Shown here: one piece after another, positions 7,620-9,878 of the stretch
How the letters are laid out: each line of letters opens with the position of its first letter
Position numbering within the stretch: the first letter of the stretch is position 1
Source of the DNA: Methanobacteriota archaeon
GTDB lineage: Archaea; Thermoplasmatota; DTKX01; GCA-020343715
Direction of reading: 5' to 3'
Assembly: GCA_030594725.1 (NCBI GenBank)
Contig: JAUVEQ010000067.1
Location: 1 to 9,878 of the forward strand
DNA length: 9,878 nt
The notes under the pieces: model-generated
The model's database searches: none
The model's input: the letters and a program-made list of their open reading frames with translations, nothing else
What the model was told of the DNA's origin: nothing
Program-made: the position numbers and the translations under genes

Positions 7620-8564
7620 ATGGAAGACATTGACGCCATCGAGCAGCTACCTGGCGTAGGTCCCGCGACCGCGGAGAAATTGATCGAGGCCGGCTTCACC
7701 GACCTCATGAGCATTGCAGTGTCATCGCCGCAGATGCTGGCCGAGATGGCTGACATCGGGGTGAACAGCGCCGTGAAGATAATCGCCGCTGCCAGAAAGC
7801 AGGCCGACATCGGCGGCTTCGAGACGGGTGACGTTATCATGGAGAAACGGAAGCTCGTGGGCAAGGTCACCACCGGCTCCGAGGCCCTGGACGAGCTCAT
7901 GGGCGGGGGTTTCGAGACCCAGGCCATCACGGAGCTCTTCGGCGAGTTCGGTTCTGGCAAGACCCAGATCGGTCACCAGATTGCCGTGAACGTCACGAGG
8001 CCAGTGGAGGACGGGGGCCTGGACTCTAATGTTATATTCATCGACACCGAGAACACCTTCCGGCCCGAGCGGATCATCCAGATGTCCGAGGGCCAGGGCC
8101 TCGATCCGACAGAGATACTCTCCAAGATCCGGGTGGCCAGGGCATTCAACTCCCACCACCAGATGCTCCTGGCCGAGAAGGCCCAGGAGGTCGCGAAGGA
8201 GCACGGTGTGAGATGTCTAATCGTCGACTCGCTCACGGCCCACTTCAGGGCCGAGTACGTGGGCCGGGGCGCCCTGGCGGATCGGCAACAGAAGCTCAAC
8301 AAGCACATGCACGACCTTATGCGATTCTCGGACCTGTTCAATGCCATGGTCATCGTCACCAACCAGGTGATGTCCAAACCAGATGCCTTCTTCGGTGACC
8401 CCACGCGCCCCATCGGCGGACATATCGTCGGTCACGCGGCCACCTTCCGTATCTACCTGCGGAAGTCCAAGGGCCAGAAGCGCATCGCCCGGCTGATAGA
8501 CTCCCCGAACCTGCCCGAGGGCGAAGCAGTGTTCTCGGTCGTCGAGGAGGGCGTGATCGACTAG
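7620..8564 (+). CDS. radA: DNA repair and recombination protein RadA (archaeal RecA/Rad51 recombinase)
   Basis: This 314-residue protein is the archaeal strand-exchange ATPase, which forms filaments on single-stranded DNA and pairs it with homologous duplex during recombination and break repair. Residues 8-60 form the N-terminal helix-hairpin-helix domain (LPGVGPATAEKL). A linker contains GGFETG, the euryarchaeal form of the polymerisation motif. Walker A is GEFGSGKTQ at 108-116, the catalytic Glu region is DTEN at 142-145, and Walker B is LIVDS at 200-204. The L2 DNA-binding loop runs through about 251-275 (FFGDPTRPIGGH), and the protein ends in the usual SPNLPEGEAVF segment. The size is slightly below the usual 320-350 residues because there is no acidic N-terminal extension. 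No intein interrupts the motifs. The ATG at 7620 starts just before the HhH domain. It is transcribed alone, divergent from the surface protein gene and convergent with the next gene 19 bp downstream. Confidence 0.98.
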   Translation: MEDIDAIEQLPGVGPATAEKLIEAGFTDLMSIAVSSPQMLAEMADIGVNSAVKIIAAARKQADIGGFETGDVIMEKRKLVGKVTTGSEALDELMGGGFETQAITELFGEFGSGKTQIGHQIAVNVTRPVEDGGLDSNVIFIDTENTFRPERIIQMSEGQGLDPTEILSKIRVARAFNSHHQMLLAEKAQEVAKEHGVRCLIVDSLTAHFRAEYVGRGALADRQQKLNKHMHDLMRFSDLFNAMVIVTNQVMSKPDAFFGDPTRPIGGHIVGHAATFRIYLRKSKGQKRIARLIDSPNLPEGEAVFSVVEEGVID

Positions 8565-8583
8565 GTCAGGTCCCCGGGGCGGA

Positions 8584-9285
8584 TCACGCCTCGGGCACGA
8601 CCCACTCGAGGTACGTGTACTCGATCTCCAGGTCCCAGGCGTTACCGTCGTCAGTGGCCCACACGCGACCGAAGGGACCCACCACGTCCCCGGCCTCCTC
8701 GCAATCGACATGGATGGACCATCCGGTGAGGTTCCCGTCCGTCTGCACAGGAACCGTGATCCTGATCTCCCCGACGCGGGAGGTCGGATCGTTCGCGGCC
8801 ACATCGGACAACTGGGTACCGTCGGGAAGGAACACGAACATCCTGAAGGTGTCCGGTTGGTTCTTGGGAGACAGCGGTGTCACGCCTGGCCCCGGTTCCG
8901 CCACGTCGTTATCTGTCCACGTCAGGGTGACGTTCGCTGCCACCACGTTGAGATCGTCAAGAGCAGGGTCCAAGGTCGATGTCTGCCCCTCGTTGGTGTG
9001 ATCCGAGAAGGTGGTGGAGCCGGTCCTCGGGACCCACTCACCCGGGGGCGGAGGCTCTGGAGGGCCCGGGGCGCCACCGATGCCCACGATGAGGGCCTCG
9101 ATGATGATGAGAAGGGCGATGGTTCCAGCAACGACCATGAGCCTGCCCTCGGGCCCCTTCTGCCAGATGGTCACAACGAAGGTGAGCTTGAACCTGTGGA
9201 ACCACTGGGCCAGGTCCCATTTCTGGGCTATGGCGACATAGTACAGCAACCCTCCGTAGAGGATGACGGAGCATATCGTCATCAT
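8584..9285 (-). CDS. MetS-like NSS transporter accessory subunit with external beta-rich domain
   Basis: From the ATG at 9285 the protein has 233 residues. The first helix (about 3-20, ILYGGLLYY), together with the sequence encoded just upstream (GLSFGAWAMM), resembles the tiny single-helix subunits (MetS type) found after bacterial NSS transporters. A basic loop (21-48), likely cytoplasmic, leads to a second helix at about 49-70 with a Glu inside it. A Pro-rich hinge (GPPEPPPPG) and a 150-residue domain rich in predicted beta-strands follow, with two sequons (NVT, NLT). By the positive-inside rule this domain lies outside the cell. The gene directly follows the SNF transporter on the same strand. 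The start is uncertain: AGGAGG at 9321-9326 has no ATG, GTG or TTG at proper distance in this frame, an ACG lies 8 nt after it at 9312, and the only other in-frame ATG, at 9393, overlaps the transporter by 91 bp. The external domain's family is not recognised. Confidence 0.75.
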   Translation of the reverse strand: MMTICSVILYGGLLYYVAIAQKWDLAQWFHRFKLTFVVTIWQKGPEGRLMVVAGTIALLIIIEALIVGIGGAPGPPEPPPPGEWVPRTGSTTFSDHTNEGQTSTLDPALDDLNVVAANVTLTWTDNDVAEPGPGVTPLSPKNQPDTFRMFVFLPDGTQLSDVAANDPTSRVGEIRITVPVQTDGNLTGWSIHVDCEEAGDVVGPFGRVWATDDGNAWDLEIEYTYLEWVVPEA

Positions 9286-9302
9286 GGCCCAGGCACCGAA
9301 GC

Positions 9303-9878
9303 TCAGTCCCGTGGTCCCAACCTCCTGGACATGTAATAGGAAAGGAAGATGACCAGGGCCACCGGGAATATTCCGCCCAGGAACAGGGCCCACCCGGCGT
9401 AGCTCTCACCCTCGGGGTAGCCTTGTAAGGCCGTCAGTACTATCTTCGCCACCAGGATGATGGTCAGCAGGACGGGGGTGACGTACTTGACGGAGATCAC
9501 CCACCATCTGTTGATGGGGAATTCCGATGTCCTGTTCACGGCATCGATGAACTTCGGGGTGCTGTACAGATGCCCCACGATGTAGCATTCCAGGATGCCC
9601 ACCGTCACCAGGCCGATCTCGTTGACGAAGTGGTCGACGATCCAGATCCAGTGGTAGCCTCCTCCTGTAGCGAAGAAGATGGAGAATATGAAGGCGCCTG
9701 CGACCACGTAGAGCGCCATCGTGCCGTACTTGTAGCCCGCATCCTTGAAGGCCATGACGATGGCCTCGATGGTGGCGAAGGCGGAATCGATGCCCAATGT
9801 GAACAGCATGACGAAGAACAGCACCCCTACTATCGGGCCCCATATCCCACCTATCATCGAGATGGCTGTAGGGTATGC
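9303..9878 (-). CDS. Sodium:neurotransmitter symporter family (SNF/NSS) transporter, C-terminal part
   Basis: The frame runs from the right edge of the window (first codon Ala-Tyr-Pro) to TGA at 9303-9305, leaving 191 visible residues. These match transmembrane segments 8-12 of the LeuT fold. AYPTAIS precedes TM8, which carries TLGIDSAF. The family's LDS-type motif here contributes to the Na2 sodium site. TM9 (YVVAGAFIFSIFFAT), the GGGYHWIWIVDHF loop into TM10, TM11 (about YVTPVLLTIILVAKIV) and TM12 (about FPVALVIFLSYYM) follow, ending in a basic cytoplasmic tail. The family imports amino acids or related solutes with sodium. The substrate-contacting segments TM1, TM3 and TM6 lie beyond the window, so the substrate cannot be named. 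The next gene on this strand looks like its accessory subunit. Confidence 0.95.
   Translation of the reverse strand, partial: AYPTAISMIGGIWGPIVGVLFFVMLFTLGIDSAFATIEAIVMAFKDAGYKYGTMALYVVAGAFIFSIFFATGGGYHWIWIVDHFVNEIGLVTVGILECYIVGHLYSTPKFIDAVNRTSEFPINRWWVISVKYVTPVLLTIILVAKIVLTALQGYPEGESYAGWALFLGGIFPVALVIFLSYYMSRRLGPRD
9321..9326 (-). promoter_or_regulatory. Shine-Dalgarno site AGGAGG inside the transporter tail
   Basis: The minus strand reads AGGAGG within the last codons of the SNF transporter, 15 bp before its stop codon at 9303-9305. It is well placed to start the accessory gene by translational coupling, but the codon 8 nt downstream in that frame is ACG. It could be chance, since AGG AGG encodes Arg-Arg in the transporter tail. 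Confidence 0.45.

Noticed and set aside
8217..8804. 195-codon minus-strand frame across the radA end
   Set aside because: It overlaps conserved RadA codons and another frame of the accessory gene; its product has no recognisable domain.

Overview
The window looks archaeal, most likely a GC-rich member of the Euryarchaeota. A Thermoplasmatota-type lineage is my best guess, from style rather than from any marker that proves it. The evidence is a clear archaeal RadA recombinase with an N-terminal helix-hairpin-helix domain, archaeal TATA boxes about 26 bp ahead of plausible transcription starts, a strong Shine-Dalgarno site, and a sequon-rich surface protein held by a C-terminal membrane anchor. 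Third codon positions are strongly G/C, which opens many long shadow frames on both strands.

Layout, left to right. (1) Positions 1-3972, plus strand: the 3' part of a very large TPR protein, whose frame is open to the left edge. About 30 TPR units are followed by three small helical, possibly HTH-like modules, a low-complexity linker and a C-terminal RING-like cysteine cluster. (2) Positions 3990-7463, minus strand and convergent with the first gene: a secreted, membrane-anchored surface protein with a signal peptide, 14 propeller-like repeats, three PKD-like and two Ig-like domains, and one C-terminal transmembrane helix. (3) Positions 7464-7619: a compact divergent promoter region with a TATA candidate for each side, a strong SD and two inverted repeats. 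(4) Positions 7620-8564, plus strand: radA, complete and without an intein. (5) Positions 8584-9285, minus strand and convergent with radA: a two-helix membrane protein with a MetS-like first helix and an extracytoplasmic beta-rich domain. (6) Positions 9303-9878, minus strand, cut by the right edge: the C-terminal part of an SNF/NSS sodium-coupled transporter. Genes 6 and 5 are transcribed in that order and look like one operon encoding a transporter and its accessory subunit.

The genes do not form one pathway. The window holds a large cytoplasmic scaffold, a surface protein, the core recombinase and an uptake transporter. The parts most worth a second look are the NSS accessory gene, which carries an unusual external domain and lacks a canonical start codon at the expected place; the hairpin-forming repeat around the surface protein's ribosome binding site; the 14-repeat propeller; and the RING-like end of the TPR protein. 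No gene-free stretch exceeds about 160 bp, and I saw no RNA gene, mobile element or CRISPR array.
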